Positions 19,905 through 30,885 of a DNA stretch of 64,000 nt are shown here, piece by piece. Numbering within the stretch: the stretch's first letter is position 1; each line of letters starts with the position of its first letter. The position numbers were made by a program, and so were the translations under genes. The stretch lies in NCBI RefSeq assembly GCF_001761485.1, contig NC_090773.1:2170001-2234000 (forward strand), written 5' to 3'. Under the pieces are notes generated by a model. That model worked only from the letters and a program-made list of their open reading frames with translations. It had not been told where the DNA came from and ran no database searches. The DNA comes from Yarrowia lipolytica. Taxonomy: Eukaryota > Ascomycota > Dipodascomycetes > Dipodascales.

Positions 19905-21436
19905 CACTAAACGTGTTTAATTAGTAATATTCGTGTAAGCGTACATTCATTTCAAAGGTTATTCTTTCACGGCAAAGTTATAATTAAATGAATGTATATG
20001 CAGAAAAAAAAAAAATGCAAGGAAGGGTTGACAAGGTTCGATTACAGTAAATCGAAATTTCAGGGAACATCGGAACTATGAAAATGTACCCGAGAATGCT
20101 GAGAATGCTGAGAAGGGATAAAGGATCTTCTTCCGACTTCAACAATCGTGAGCACGTTTCAAGTTCCATCCACGCTTTATGTCCCACACATCCTCAGCAT
20201 TGTTTCCTTCCAGTACGAGATGATAGAGTAGCACGTCGAGATACCGCTGAGATAAGACAGCAGCTTTTCCAGATGTCACCTAGCATCAAAGTGTCTTGTC
20301 GTTAAAATGACTATGGGAAGAAGAACAGGGGTCTTTCTGCCCATTGTAGTCTGAAACTAGTTAAGATCTAGAGAATGTGGAGTTGCAGACACTACGTCCA
20401 TCTTAGAAGCGACATCTTAGAAGCAAGAGGGCGGTACGTCAATGAGTTATTCAAGTCTTCGTGTCGGCTACTTTCTGCACACCATACCTGCACCACTGTC
20501 TAGACTTGAATCCAGCTGTCTGTACAATAGCTCGACACGGTTCTAGACCAAGATCAGTTTCACCGACGACCTCTTAAACCCAGGCCAAGCGGGTTAGGCC
20601 AAGCGGGTTCTGGATTCAAATTATGGTAGAATAATAGTATGTACTGTATGTACCAGTAATAGTAGAAACCGGTAGCGCATTCAAGAACTTGTATTCAAGT
20701 CTGCCGCTACTGTGGCCATATCACCGTGAACAGAGCATGCGGTACAGTGCTTGGAACGAGGTTTTGAAGACATTAACGGAGAATATTTGCAGTTGAAGAA
20801 ACAAATATGGGTATTTCGCATATAGATGATCCATCTAGAGCGTTATCAAGCCTTTAACACTCTTGTAACACTGTTCTTTTCTCACTCAAAAAAACGAGTA
20901 TTAATGAAACTTGCAAGACACATGATGAGGGCTGCGAAGACTCGAGTGACTCGAGAAAGTTGAAAAATGAGCCCACCCACAAACCGTGGAAGTTGCCTTT
21001 TCGAGAACGTCTAATTATCTCCTGCACATATAGGCAGTTTGGGGGTGTGGTGGTATGTGAGTGGACACATGATGACTAAAGATACAGCAGAGTGCAAGAC
21101 TGTAGCATTTGTTTCAAAAAAAAAAAATTATATATATATAAGATTTGTTATCAAGAGATTCGTGTTGGTCCTACTCTCCTTTCAGTTGTTTCTGGTCAAC
21201 ATTCTGCGAGACAAATTCTGCTGTCCGACTCCAACTGTGATCCTGGAACTCTTCTAATCGACTACACCATTGCAAAGATCTACCTCCTCCTAATTGCCCT
21301 TCCCAGACCGTCGACGTGGTTTTTTCTGTCACTGTGGCAAGCTCCCCGAGTCCATAATCTCTGGACCTGGTTGTTTGACACATTGACGTCTGACACAAGT
21401 GACAGTTGTGAAACCCCTTGTTGCAGTACCAATACT

Positions 21437-21455
21437 GGGGGGGGGGGGGGGGGGG
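21437..21455 (+). repeat. G19 homopolymer
   Basis: Nineteen consecutive G followed by TGG. It could form a G-quadruplex and is likely length-variable. Confidence 0.9.
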
Positions 21456-22442
21456 TGGATGTGAATAATATCGATATACCAGCTCTGTCGCATCTCTAGT
21501 AGAGGTGGTGACTTTGTTTGCGGTCATTATTGGTGAGTGATTCGATCTTCTAGCGTATTTATCAGCTTGCAGCCGGATCTTTCTCCTTTCATCCATCTTG
21601 TGCAGCACATTCATCAGTGTTGGCGATAATATAATGCCAGCGACATGATGAAGATGGCGACATTTGATGACATTGGCGACATTTGATGAAGTTAGCGGGG
21701 TTCTCAGCCTATGGAACCTGTCTCACGTCTGTGTCTGGCAATAATAACCGTCTGACAGGCTGCGAGATTCCAACATTGACGCAACGCGGGGGGACTTATC
21801 GAGATGTCGACAATGTCACAGTAAGAGTGGAGGAGCATTCCACGGGACGGAGCCGTCTATTTCTCGAGTGGGCTTCATCCGACGCAACCTGCAATCATTG
21901 CTGGAGAATGAAGATGTATGTACAGTACCACAACTTGATCGGAGTATTTTCCGTATTGTATGTAGTGAAGTAGTTGAGGTGTGGACAAAAAAGATAAATT
22001 GTGACAATTAAAAAGCTCATCACAAGTAGTTTTTCAACTCTCCATGCCGCTATCGTCTTCTTTCAGATCTCTAGTGGTGTTTCTAGTACAATGAAAGTGC
22101 ATGTAATCTTAGGAACTCTGAAGTCAGTGCAGAACTACAGTACAGTAACAGTACCAATCTTGACGGGTGTCATCTTTAAAGCGTCTGAAACGCTTATCAA
22201 CCTCATTTCATCTGAATTGAGCAGCTTGGTACCTGGTCCATGTCTCAGACATGTGTTGGAACAATATGCGCTCATAATATCTTGCGCGTAGCCGCGACTA
22301 TGGTTGCTTTTTGCATCATCCGAGAGACGGGCCGACATGAGACGTGCAAGCACAAGTGACAGGACTTTCAGTCTCGTTTCATGCTGTTTCAGGACAGCTG
22401 TACTTGTAAGATGATATGTTCGTCGCCGGCGGTAGTCGTGAA

Positions 22443-22490
22443 GTGCGTCAGTAGCTGAGTGCATCAGTAGCTGAGTACTTCAGTAGCTAA
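22443..22490 (+). repeat. 16-bp tandem repeat, three copies
   Basis: Units at 22443, 22459 and 22475 share CAGTAGCT; the first two differ at one base. Non-coding minisatellite. Confidence 0.85.
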
Positions 22491-22899
22491 GCGAACAGAT
22501 GACATTATCTCTTTCGTAGATGGTTTCCGTAAGACGTTTGAGATGAATATAAAACAAAATTGTGTCGAATTGGTCCTACTGCCATGAGATGCATTTTTCA
22601 TAGACAGTTGTCCTTTCGACGCTGAAGCAGAGAGATGAAGTTCTATAATGGTCGGGAATAGTTGTGGTAATATTGAGCTACGTCACTATCCTCTTTGTAG
22701 TAACATTAGTTGTCACGCGGTCCAACGCCCGGCCTAGACATTCTACAATAATGGTTCCAAGAGCCGATCAGGACCTGGCAAACCGGTGAACAATTGAGAC
22801 AGGGGTGTTGAATACTGGTGTTGAGTGGACTTTGGATGTGAAGTAAAGACTGAAGAGCGGACGAAGAGTCAGAAAGGGCCAATTCCTCATTTTTCCGGA

Positions 22900-22949
22900 C
22901 ATGTGTTCTCCGAATTACTAATCTCATTTAGTAATTCGGAGAACACATG
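22900..22949. repeat. Perfect 22-bp inverted repeat with a 6-base loop
   Basis: The left arm is 22900-22921 (begins CATGTGTTCTCC), the loop TCTCAT is 22922-22927, and the right arm 22928-22949 is an exact reverse complement. The right arm is followed four bases later by a run of six T. In Y. lipolytica, short inverted repeats of about 17-21 bp have been reported as protein-binding sites in centromeric DNA (recalled, not checked). Its place inside 8.6 kb of gene-free DNA fits that role. A hairpin RNA 3' end, a binding site for a dimeric factor, or the terminal part of a small transposon are alternatives. Confidence 0.85.
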
Positions 22950-23035
22950 AGCGCTTTTTTGTTTTTATAACATTTTTAGTTCCAGTAATTACTTAGCTTT
23001 ACTTCAAGTACTGCTTCAATCAACTAATTAACTAA

Positions 23036-23081
23036 CAAAGTTATAAGTAAATGAATGTATATGCAGAAAGAAGAAAAAAAA
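23036..23081 (+). mobile_element. Very short 5'-truncated Ylli LINE copy
   Basis: Positions 23036-23066 match the last 31 bases of the long LINE before its A tail (19973-20003) with one difference, and are followed by an A-rich tail. AACTAACA occurs at both borders (23030-23037 and 23080-23087), which is a convincing target-site duplication of up to 8 bp. Only about 45 bp was inserted, an extreme case of the 5' truncation known for Ylli. Confidence 0.8.
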
Positions 23082-24535
23082 CTAACAGTAGCCAGTTGGA
23101 GACAAGACTTCTTCTAGACTGTCTGCCGCCTCTACTGCCGCTAAATAAATGTCAATAAAAGTGGAAAAGCGAGTTAGATACGTTGGACGACTTGGAGGTG
23201 CTGTACGGGTGAAACTGTACCAGTATTGCACTCTCACTGTACATTTACTGGTGGCTACAAATGAAGGGAACCGTCTCAAGAAGAAAAACCAGCAACATCG
23301 ACGACATGATCTGTCCAACCTGAACTGGCCCATCTGTACTGTTTTAGTCGTAGTATCGCTCATTTTCCCGTCATATCAAACACATCACCAACGCTCGTAA
23401 TTAGCATCGGTTCGCTAACGTATTCCAAACACGGATTCGAGCACCTCAACAACATGTCTCACTAGCGCGCATGACGCAAAACTTCTCCAAAGCACGGGTA
23501 CATAGGGCATGTGTCTGTTAGCGTCTCGACAAGGCCGCAATTACTTATGAAACCTCATCGGCTGCTTCAGGGGGCGAGTGGCTTGCACATTTGCTGTTAA
23601 TACCGAGATAACGGCGTGTGAGGTATAGTACAATGATTACATCGAGGAGCGATCAGAGAGAACAGAACAAGTCGGAAGATGAACGCAATCATTTTGACAT
23701 AAAATATCAGAGCGGAAAAATCAGTTTTTATTTATTTATTTTTTCAGAATGGCACCATGGATCTACCTCGAGTCTAACTACACCAACATAATTAGTGGGT
23801 ATGGTCGTTGAGTGTTGACAAATTAGTGGGAACAATGCAGAGTGTTAGAGCAATGTCGCAGAAAGAAACAAATGGCTGTATCGTTCACCACAGTCTCCGT
23901 CTGCGTCTGCTGTTTGTGTCTTTCTCGTTCGCCACGGTCCGCCTGAGTCACCATTGCCCATCTACTCCCCGGCCCAGTCATCGACTTTGAGCGATGACGC
24001 CGGTTACCGGAACCTTTGCAGGGGCAACGCCGACACCCCGGCGCGTGTGGTCGCCATTGCAACGGTTCATTCTAGCACATGTGCCATGTGGCCGTGTCGC
24101 ACCTTGTATCCACGCAGCTGCTCTCCGACATGCCCAAACCCTCGCGCAATAGTGTCAGGTTTACGAGTGTCAATGCGATGGCATAATTAGTGTTTCCAAC
24201 CAAGCGATATTATAGTCAACATGAAAGCGAGGTTGACGGGCGACGACGCGACGGCTGAGTTGCTGAGCCTTGTGGAAACGGCGGCCATTATATAACGCTC
24301 AAGAAGCTCGAGGCGTGTTTTCTGGCAACCACACCGACTCGGTGGCCCATTGCAACCTCCACACCTCTCCACTCTTACCCCTGGCCGGTTAAGTTAAACT
24401 CCGGCCCTTAGGCAGGGATGTGTGGGGGAAGAAAGAGTGCCAAAGAAAAGTAGTAAGTGGAGAAGGAGAAGGAGAACCAGACTGCGAATAAAGATAATAA
24501 AGGAGAGAATAAAGGAGAGAAGAATAATAAAGGGC

Positions 24536-24630
24536 AAAATATGCAACGAATAAAATATGCAACGAATAAAATGTGCAAAGGACAAAGTGTGCAACGGGCA
24601 AAATGTGCAACGGGCAAGTGTGCCATGGAC
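24536..24630 (+). repeat. 16-bp tandem repeat, six copies
   Basis: Units start at 24536, 24552, 24568, 24584, 24600 and 24616 and share the core ATGTGCAACGGGC or close variants; the first two are identical. The array drifts in sequence from one end to the other. Confidence 0.85.
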
Positions 24631-24902
24631 AAAGTCGATACTCGCCATCTCCTCCCTGTCATTCTCAATCTGCAACAGCTGCCCTGGATAATGTTTCCTT
24701 TCCCAACTATTGAACGGCACCGATGGTTTCAGAAACGTCCAGGGGAACAGTATGGGGACCAACCCGGCCAAATTGCTCCAGTATATGGCACCAGAAGAGT
24801 CGTCGACATGGTTTATCAACGACACTGTTTATGTTACTCGATTTCCACAACACTGCCTCGTGGAAACGGTAAAACTGAGAGAAAAATGTTGACGCTGAAA
24901 AG

Positions 24903-24935
<33 letters not shown>
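24903..24935 (+). repeat. A33 homopolymer
   Basis: Thirty-three consecutive A following a short stretch with coding-like plus-strand frames (24710-24892). It could be the tail of a retroposed fragment, but no parent gene is recognised and no target-site duplication was found. Confidence 0.8.
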
Positions 24936-24937
<2 letters not shown>

Positions 24938-26219
24938 AAACAATGATGGATCTCTCTTGATCTACCCCATTGACCATTGACCATTGATCCATTTCCCCAG
25001 CGATTATAACCACCACCGCCAAATCAACACCCAATCGCACGGCCCCAAAAAATACTTTCGGCGTAGGTTAGACTCAAAGTCAAACTTTTCAGCCAGTGTC
25101 GTATTAATTATGAGAGCAGAGACATGGATAGATCAAATGTGTTACAGACCATAGACAGGAGTTGCAGGAGCTGCAGGTCTGGCAAAACAGAGGGAAAAAG
25201 GTCGAAATGGGGCCAATTGAGGTATCAGCATCTCCCCTCACCCAATTGTTTAGTCAGAAAACCCCTCCGTTCAGCCGCTACATGCTCCCTTTGTTGATGT
25301 CACATGTAGGCCGCATCTGGCAAAAGATCTTCCCGAAAAACAAACTTTTACGGAAAAGTGACCTTGTGAGTCTAGGTAGGGCGAGAAGAGAGGCTGTGGA
25401 AGGGGCTTTGAGAGAGATAGAGATGTGGCGAGACTTTAAATGTAGTGGCAAGAGGTGGTGGATGATTCTGGAGCTGTCAGATTGTCCATACGAGACCAAC
25501 TGGTCTAGTTAACAACACATCTATACGCCCCTACACAGTTCAAGATCTGTGTATTTGTTTGCATAAATCTTTTTATGGTTGGTGCGCATTGCCCATCCAA
25601 ATGCGTCTTCCGTATTGGCGTTTTTGGTGGAGGACACAGGTGAAGGATCCCTCTATAGATAGCTGATTTAATCGGATTTAATCAGAGGAAATCGAGTAAA
25701 ATCATGACTGTGTTCTTCCCTGTCTGAAGAACAATCAGTGACTTCTTTTCAGTCCTTCTTCGCATAACCGTGACCCCACTGATACCTACTGAACTCCATC
25801 GATACCTACTACCTACACCACAGTACATTGTACATCCATGGTACCCCCACCAAGACATGTCGATGTATGCGCGGTCACGTGACGTTTCAGACACGGGACA
25901 GACGCACAGACGCACCCCTGTCATGTATGCACGATCGAATACGTGTGTATGCAGGGATGGGGATGTCGGTGGATGTCGGTGGGTGTGGGTGGGTGTGTCT
26001 TGACACGAGTGAGCGTGTTTTGACATGAGTGAGCGTGCCGGTACGAGGGCTTATGATGGTTCCATGTTGAGATACGAGGGTGTTGTTGCCTCTCAGGTTG
26101 GTGTAGAGCGAAGAACGAGATGCCAAGCGGTTTTGGTGTGTGTTTTTCTGCTAATCAGTCATGTTGCAGGGTGTACTTGTAGCTGATGTGGTTGCTGTAA
26201 CGGCCCGAATTGTCCACAT

Positions 26220-26286
26220 CTGAAAAATAAATATTCCTGAAAAGTAAATGTTCTGGAAAACAAATATTTTGGAAAATAAAATATCT
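26220..26286 (+). repeat. 16-17-bp A/T-rich tandem repeat, four copies
   Basis: Units at 26220, 26236, 26253 and 26269 share CTGGAAAAnAAATATT with small changes. Confidence 0.75.
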
Positions 26287-27631
26287 TGTCATGATCCTGC
26301 TGTGTCACTCACGCTCATGGCGACATTCGACGACAACACCTGGGGGGCATAACTCCTTAAAATTGCACGGACAATGGTCGTATAGGCACAGGGATCAGCA
26401 CCGCCTGAGGCAGAGGGCACAGTGGAGGCGCTGCGCCGTGAGCCTTTTCGTATGCATTGCGTATCTGGCTTATCGCGAGTCGAGATCCACAGAGTGCAGA
26501 GGGAGAAATGGTGGGAGCGGCGTGCGTTCAATTAATGCGGGATAATCGAAAAGTCGGGCTGGAATGGGTGGGATCGTAGAGGTTGGACGGAGACAGGAAG
26601 GCGAAAAGGCGATTGGGGACTAGGTTGATGAGAAGGTGATTTGGTTGAACGCTTGCTGGTAAATACACGATTCCGCCAATGTGCCCACTCTTACCCGCCT
26701 CTGCATCACTCCTGACACCCGCTAACCCGCTGCTAGTGTGTGTTTTAGCGTCTGTTTAGCATCTTGGGCCGAGATGGTTTCGTTTCGGGTGTCAGACTGA
26801 CGCACTTAGTGCAACTCTCGGAAGGTGAAACCAGTTAGCGGCAAAAGAGTTGAGGCATGGAGAAGCGGGAGCAGGCGTGGAAGACGGGTGGAAAGGGCGG
26901 AGGTGTGCAGAAAAAGAACGGTTGTCACGTGTCGTCTTCGTATTGGTCATGGTGTGTGTAATCGAGTTGCATTTTGGGTCGTGTAATGTCGGTTCGTAGT
27001 TGAGCCGTTACTTCACCGTTACTTGGCGTTGGCAGCACTAAATCAGCAATCCCCCAACGTGCGCTGCCACGACGGCCAAACACCGCAGAATCACAGAGCA
27101 GCCAGGATAAATCGAGTTATGCAGCTGTGGCTGTCCGCTCTGTTGTTCCCTCACGGCCTGTTCCTTCTCTTTTCTCCTGCAACGCTACCTGTTTACTTGG
27201 TTTCGCACCCTTGTCTTTTGCCCAAACCGGATTCCGGATTAGTCGGTGGTAGTGGTGAGAAGGAGGCGAGATAAGGGGATTGTGTGTAGTGTGCACGTGT
27301 CATGTGATCCGGTGGAGTACAAGAGCTTCCGTCTCTCCGGGTACACAGCGCCTCTTGGTCCGAAATTACCACACTCCACCGTGCGCTGTTAAATGACAAC
27401 CAGGTCTGCTGGCGACTGTACGGCGTGTGCTGTACCAGAGTCGTCCGACATTATGGCCGTGGCGCCATCCGGGTCTGCAATTATTATTCTTTAGCGAGAC
27501 GGGAGAGAGAGGCTGAAAGTGAGCCACTGACATGGCGACGAGACGAGACGAGACGAGACAGGCGAAACGAGACGACAACGAGCAGGTCGGAGAGTGTCGA
27601 GTGTAGACCTACCTCGTCCACCGCCTTCGCC

Positions 27632-27679
27632 GCCGACTTCACTGCCGACTTCACCGCCGACTTCACCTACCAGTTCACC
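27632..27679 (+). repeat. 12-bp tandem repeat, four copies
   Basis: GCCGACTTCACC-type units at 27632, 27644 and 27656, with a diverged fourth at 27668. In one frame they would read ADFT repeats, but the surrounding open frame has no other support. Confidence 0.8.
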
Positions 27680-28348
27680 GCGCAAAACACAAAATCATGG
27701 CTCCAGTTGACGGCGAAGAAATATTATCACCAACAAGCAGAGTGAAAAACGCAAAGTGAAATAACAAGAGACTGGCACGAATGAACCACAACAGTGATGC
27801 AGCGCAAATAGGGCAAAAAACCTGACTAAACTCGGGCCAGCAGAGACACTTTGTGTGCTGTTTCTTGTGCTGTACTTGTGCTGTACCCAAGATGTGCCAA
27901 AACAAACACCGTGCCAGACCGAGCCCGATATTATTCAAGGATGGAACCACCAGTGTTTGGGCTTCCGGAAGTTGAAACAGGCCATGATTGGAGCCACCAC
28001 AGCCGAACACGGGTCAGGAAATGTCGGGCTTGGGGCAATTGTGGACGCCATTGGCGGTAACACGAGTACGACTTAGGGTACCGGAACCAGGGAAGGTAGC
28101 TACAGCACACATGTCGGACCCGTACCCTACGCTCACTACAAAGTTGCCCCTTGCTGAAAGGAGCCAGTAGTGGTGTGAACAAGGGTTGCTAGCAGACCAC
28201 ATTTTGCTCTGGTCAGAGCCACGGCGCTTCGGCTAATGTCGATGGGGCGTATCAAGCCACTGCGGCCGTCCACTTGTCTCTTTTCCGCTCTCTACCGTCT
28301 CTACGACCCCTGATTTTCAGATCGTCGGATCTGCCAACCTTCGGATCG

Positions 28349-28378
28349 GGTGCATTTTAGCCTTCAAAAAAATGCACC
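28349..28378. repeat. 10-bp inverted repeat in the promoter of the gene at 28639
   Basis: GGTGCATTTT (28349-28358) and its exact complement (28369-28378) with a 10-base loop, about 120 bp upstream of the TATA box at 28501. A regulator site or cruciform is possible; the function is inferred only. Confidence 0.5.
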
Positions 28379-28500
28379 TTGAAAAAAGGCCCAAATCAAA
28401 AAAAAAAAAAGAACCCCAAAAAACACAAAATCAAACTCTACATCAAACCTAGCCAAAACTTACAGCCTCCGCTTTTTGATAGATAGAAAAGCCCGAGCTG

Positions 28501-28506
28501 TATAAG
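28501..28506 (+). promoter_or_regulatory. TATA box of the gene at 28639
   Basis: TATAAG, 138 bp before the ATG, followed by a C/A-rich leader without any ATG. Typical spacing for a yeast core promoter, and it supports the start at 28639. Confidence 0.6.
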
Positions 28507-28638
28507 AAGCGTGGGCCCGCTGGTAGACCAGACACAACCCACCCAAGTCGCAGCCACAAGTCCACAGACTGGAGCCCAGATCCTCTCTCGTCTTCACACA
28601 CAGACACATCACATACCCCCTACACACATCCACATCAC

Positions 28639-29289
28639 ATGGACAGACTCATGAAGGCCAAGGCTAGACACACGTCGACGTGTGCCGGCAGCGAAAAACC
28701 CAACCAGCGACTGTCGACATCAACCCACTCATCTCTCAACTCACAGTTTTCCTATAACAGCTATCCCGAGTCCACCTACAGCGCCCAGAGCGGTGGCGTT
28801 TCTCCCACCTCCCAAAAACCAATGGTGGTTCTAGGTGACTCTCTCATTGTGGAGAAGAAGCTGGACTCCGCCACAGCTACCTCCACAACCACCCCCTCCT
28901 CTCACAACACCGACTCGGTCGCAGACATCTACGACAGCTATGCGGACAACAAGCGTCTGTCTATGGGCTCCTTCTCGTCGTCGGGATCGGACTTGTCGGA
29001 CCTCAGCAACGACTTCCTGCTGCAGGCCATCAAGGACTCGACGACCGGCGCCACCGGCGCCATCAAAATGGACTTCCACCAGAGCCACCAGGGCCACAGA
29101 CAGACCGCAGACCAGTCGGAAAAGTTCCAGGGTCTGGGCTACCAGACCGAAATCGTCTACACACACGTTTCCGAGTCTCAGATGCACCAGCTGCAACCCA
29201 CCGTCACACAAGAGTCGACCGGCTCGGAAAAGATGAAGGCCGACATCTCCTCGAGACTTCGCACATTGAAGGGGAGATTCATCAAGTAA
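28639..29289 (+). CDS. Serine-rich protein of unknown function
   Basis: A 216-residue protein starting at the first ATG after a TATA box and an ATG-free leader. I do not recognise the family. It is rich in Ser, Thr and Gln and probably mostly disordered. The best-defined segment is in the middle (LSMGSFSSSGSDLSDLSNDF then LLQAIKDST), which looks like a short amphipathic helix after a run of potential phosphorylation sites. The end is basic (SSRLRTLKGRFIK). There is no signal peptide, membrane segment or zinc motif. Codon use matches the other genes in the window (C/G-ending). It stands alone between two long gene-poor regions and has a strong-looking promoter, which suggests a regulated small gene. 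I am fairly sure it is coding and not sure what it does. Confidence 0.6.
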   Translation: MDRLMKAKARHTSTCAGSEKPNQRLSTSTHSSLNSQFSYNSYPESTYSAQSGGVSPTSQKPMVVLGDSLIVEKKLDSATATSTTTPSSHNTDSVADIYDSYADNKRLSMGSFSSSGSDLSDLSNDFLLQAIKDSTTGATGAIKMDFHQSHQGHRQTADQSEKFQGLGYQTEIVYTHVSESQMHQLQPTVTQESTGSEKMKADISSRLRTLKGRFIK

Positions 29290-30174
29290 TTATTTATCTA
29301 TTTATAGGAGCGGGTGAGCGCATGCGACCAAGCGCGCAAGCACGCAAAAGACACTGCCTGATCCACAATACATGCCATGACTGAACGAATTGCAAAGAGT
29401 AGAATGTTACGAGTATTGTCTGCCAATCTTGCTAAAGACACATCATCAACACCAGTCCAAAGTGCATTAGTTCAAGCAGGATCTATAGATCTCAGTCTAG
29501 ACGTGGATCATCTAATGTCTTCCATTGTTGAGCACAAGTGGGTTCGACTAGTGGGGATCTAAATCGCAGCTATTTGCCCAAGGAGGCTGGTTGGTTAGAT
29601 TGGAAGGAGTAGATCCAGTGAACTTCGCAACAGTAGCACATACTGTACAAGTTTTGCTTATTTTGGAAGATTGATGGTGTTTACACTGGTATACAGTACA
29701 TACAAGTGCAAGGTAGACCGCCATTGACACTGCAATAGGAGACTGAATCGCCACTGGGCTAGTATGAGCCAACAAGTGTTAGTTATTGTGGACACAATAG
29801 CTCAGCGTCTACTACTTGGTTTATATTGATGTTTGCAGGCTAAGACACATTGTCCTACTAGTATGGTATTACGGTAGTAATCAGTCTGGCAACTGAGAAT
29901 GGAAGACTAGAGGTAGGATACTGTACTATTACTTGTAGGAGCTCAATTGCTAGTATTGTACTTGTACAAGTAACAGCTTACAGAACCCTGTAGCAGTTGT
30001 CGCAGAATCTCTCTAAATCAACTAATTGGCAAGCGTATATACCGCCAAAGTGACCAGATGCGGTTCGTCACTATCCGAAGTTTGGCCGCGGTTGGACCAT
30101 TGCACGATATTCTGGTGCATAGCTGTATGAAGTGTGTTAGAGCGACTGGAGCGACATGTGGAGCCATTGTTTGT

Positions 30175-30214
30175 ACAATTAACGGTGATGCTTGTGATTA
30201 ATCACCGTAATTGT
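30175..30214. repeat. Imperfect inverted repeat (14 of 15 bases)
   Basis: Arms at 30175-30189 and 30201-30214 (the right arm begins ATCACCGT) with one bulged A and an 11-base loop. A second, weaker hairpin follows at 30265-30296. A structured RNA or a protein site is possible; there is no other evidence. Confidence 0.55.
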
Positions 30215-30885
30215 GCGAATTGGTGCTTTTACACGACAGTACGGTGCGTCTGCTACGGTTCTTTCACATGTACGGTACGTACTGTACCGATATGTGCCCA
30301 GGAACATGACGCTCTGCGCTTTGAAAAGGTCTGGTAATACTGCAACAAAGGTGGAAAAATCACCAGGATTGAACCACCCACATTCCTTGGCAACGTCGCG
30401 TGACATCTACATCGTTCGACTCTGCATCTGCGATAATATTGATCGTGTGCAGACCCTGGAGGTGTCCTCTGTATGATAGTCGAGTACCAAGGACGACGCT
30501 ATGAGCCAGTCGAATTCTACGTTCCCGGAAGCAAAACAAGTAACGGTCCAATGTTGAGTCGCAGTTTGAGTGATGGTCACTTTGTCTCATCACCCCATTG
30601 GCATGGCTTGGACGTTTCTTTTGGCCAAGGGATGTCGGCGGCGGCCCGGATATTATTACGGGGAAAGCAAGGGATCCAAACAGGAAGGCGACGAACAGAC
30701 GATGAAGAGGAATTTCTGAAATGGCAAACAAGGAATCAATATTGGGGTGTGGAAACGCGAAAACGCAACCCCAATATGATACTCGGTGCAGTAGCTAGTC
30801 GATCATCCGCCAACAGGGTTAGGAGAGGAGATTGGTTGCGGACAAGTGTGCTTGTACAGTATTGTAGTTTAGAATTGCTTCTTCG

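Larger units (their letters stand above)
15041..20015 (+). mobile_element. Ylli-type non-LTR retrotransposon (L1 clade LINE), long copy
   Basis: The element consists of an ORF1 fragment, a full ORF2 with endonuclease and reverse transcriptase, a 3' untranslated region and a terminal run of 12 A (20004-20015). Ylli is the LINE described from Y. lipolytica as over 6 kb, with a Cys-rich motif in ORF1 and a zinc-finger end in ORF2. This copy is about 5 kb and its ORF1 lacks any Cys-rich motif, so I infer 5' truncation, as is usual for LINEs. The left end is uncertain by about 100 bp; I place it just after the T-rich array. The 3' flank (TGCAAGGAAGG) is not repeated at the 5' side, so no target-site duplication could be identified. 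ORF2 shows no breaks, which implies a recent insertion. Confidence 0.9.
20016..28638. other. 8.6-kb gene-free region
   Basis: No open frame here has family features, conserved start context or good coding character. Contents: A/T runs near 21117-21142, a 19-base G run at 21437-21455, a 16-bp repeat at 22443-22490, a perfect 22-bp inverted repeat at 22900-22949, a roughly 45-bp LINE fragment at 23036-23081, a 16-bp repeat at 24536-24630, a 33-base A run at 24903-24935, G-rich sequence at about 25950-26000, a 16-17-bp repeat at 26220-26286, a GACGA microsatellite at about 27537-27560, a 12-bp repeat at 27632-27679 and a hairpin at 28349-28378. The last few hundred bases are the promoter of the gene at 28639. 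The region is unusually long for a yeast spacer, which fits a centromere, a replication origin or degenerated DNA. Confidence 0.55.

Noticed and set aside
15041-20015. Target-site duplication for the long LINE
   Set aside because: The 3' flank TGCAAGGAAGG has only partial resemblance to GTAGGAAGACGACAAG at the 5' side; too weak to call.
25950-26010. G/T-rich stretch resembling telomere repeats
   Set aside because: Not a regular array and it does not match the Yarrowia telomere unit as I recall it.
30355-30430. tRNA-like T-arm AGGATTGAACC
   Set aside because: The T stem does not pair and no anticodon or D arm can be placed.
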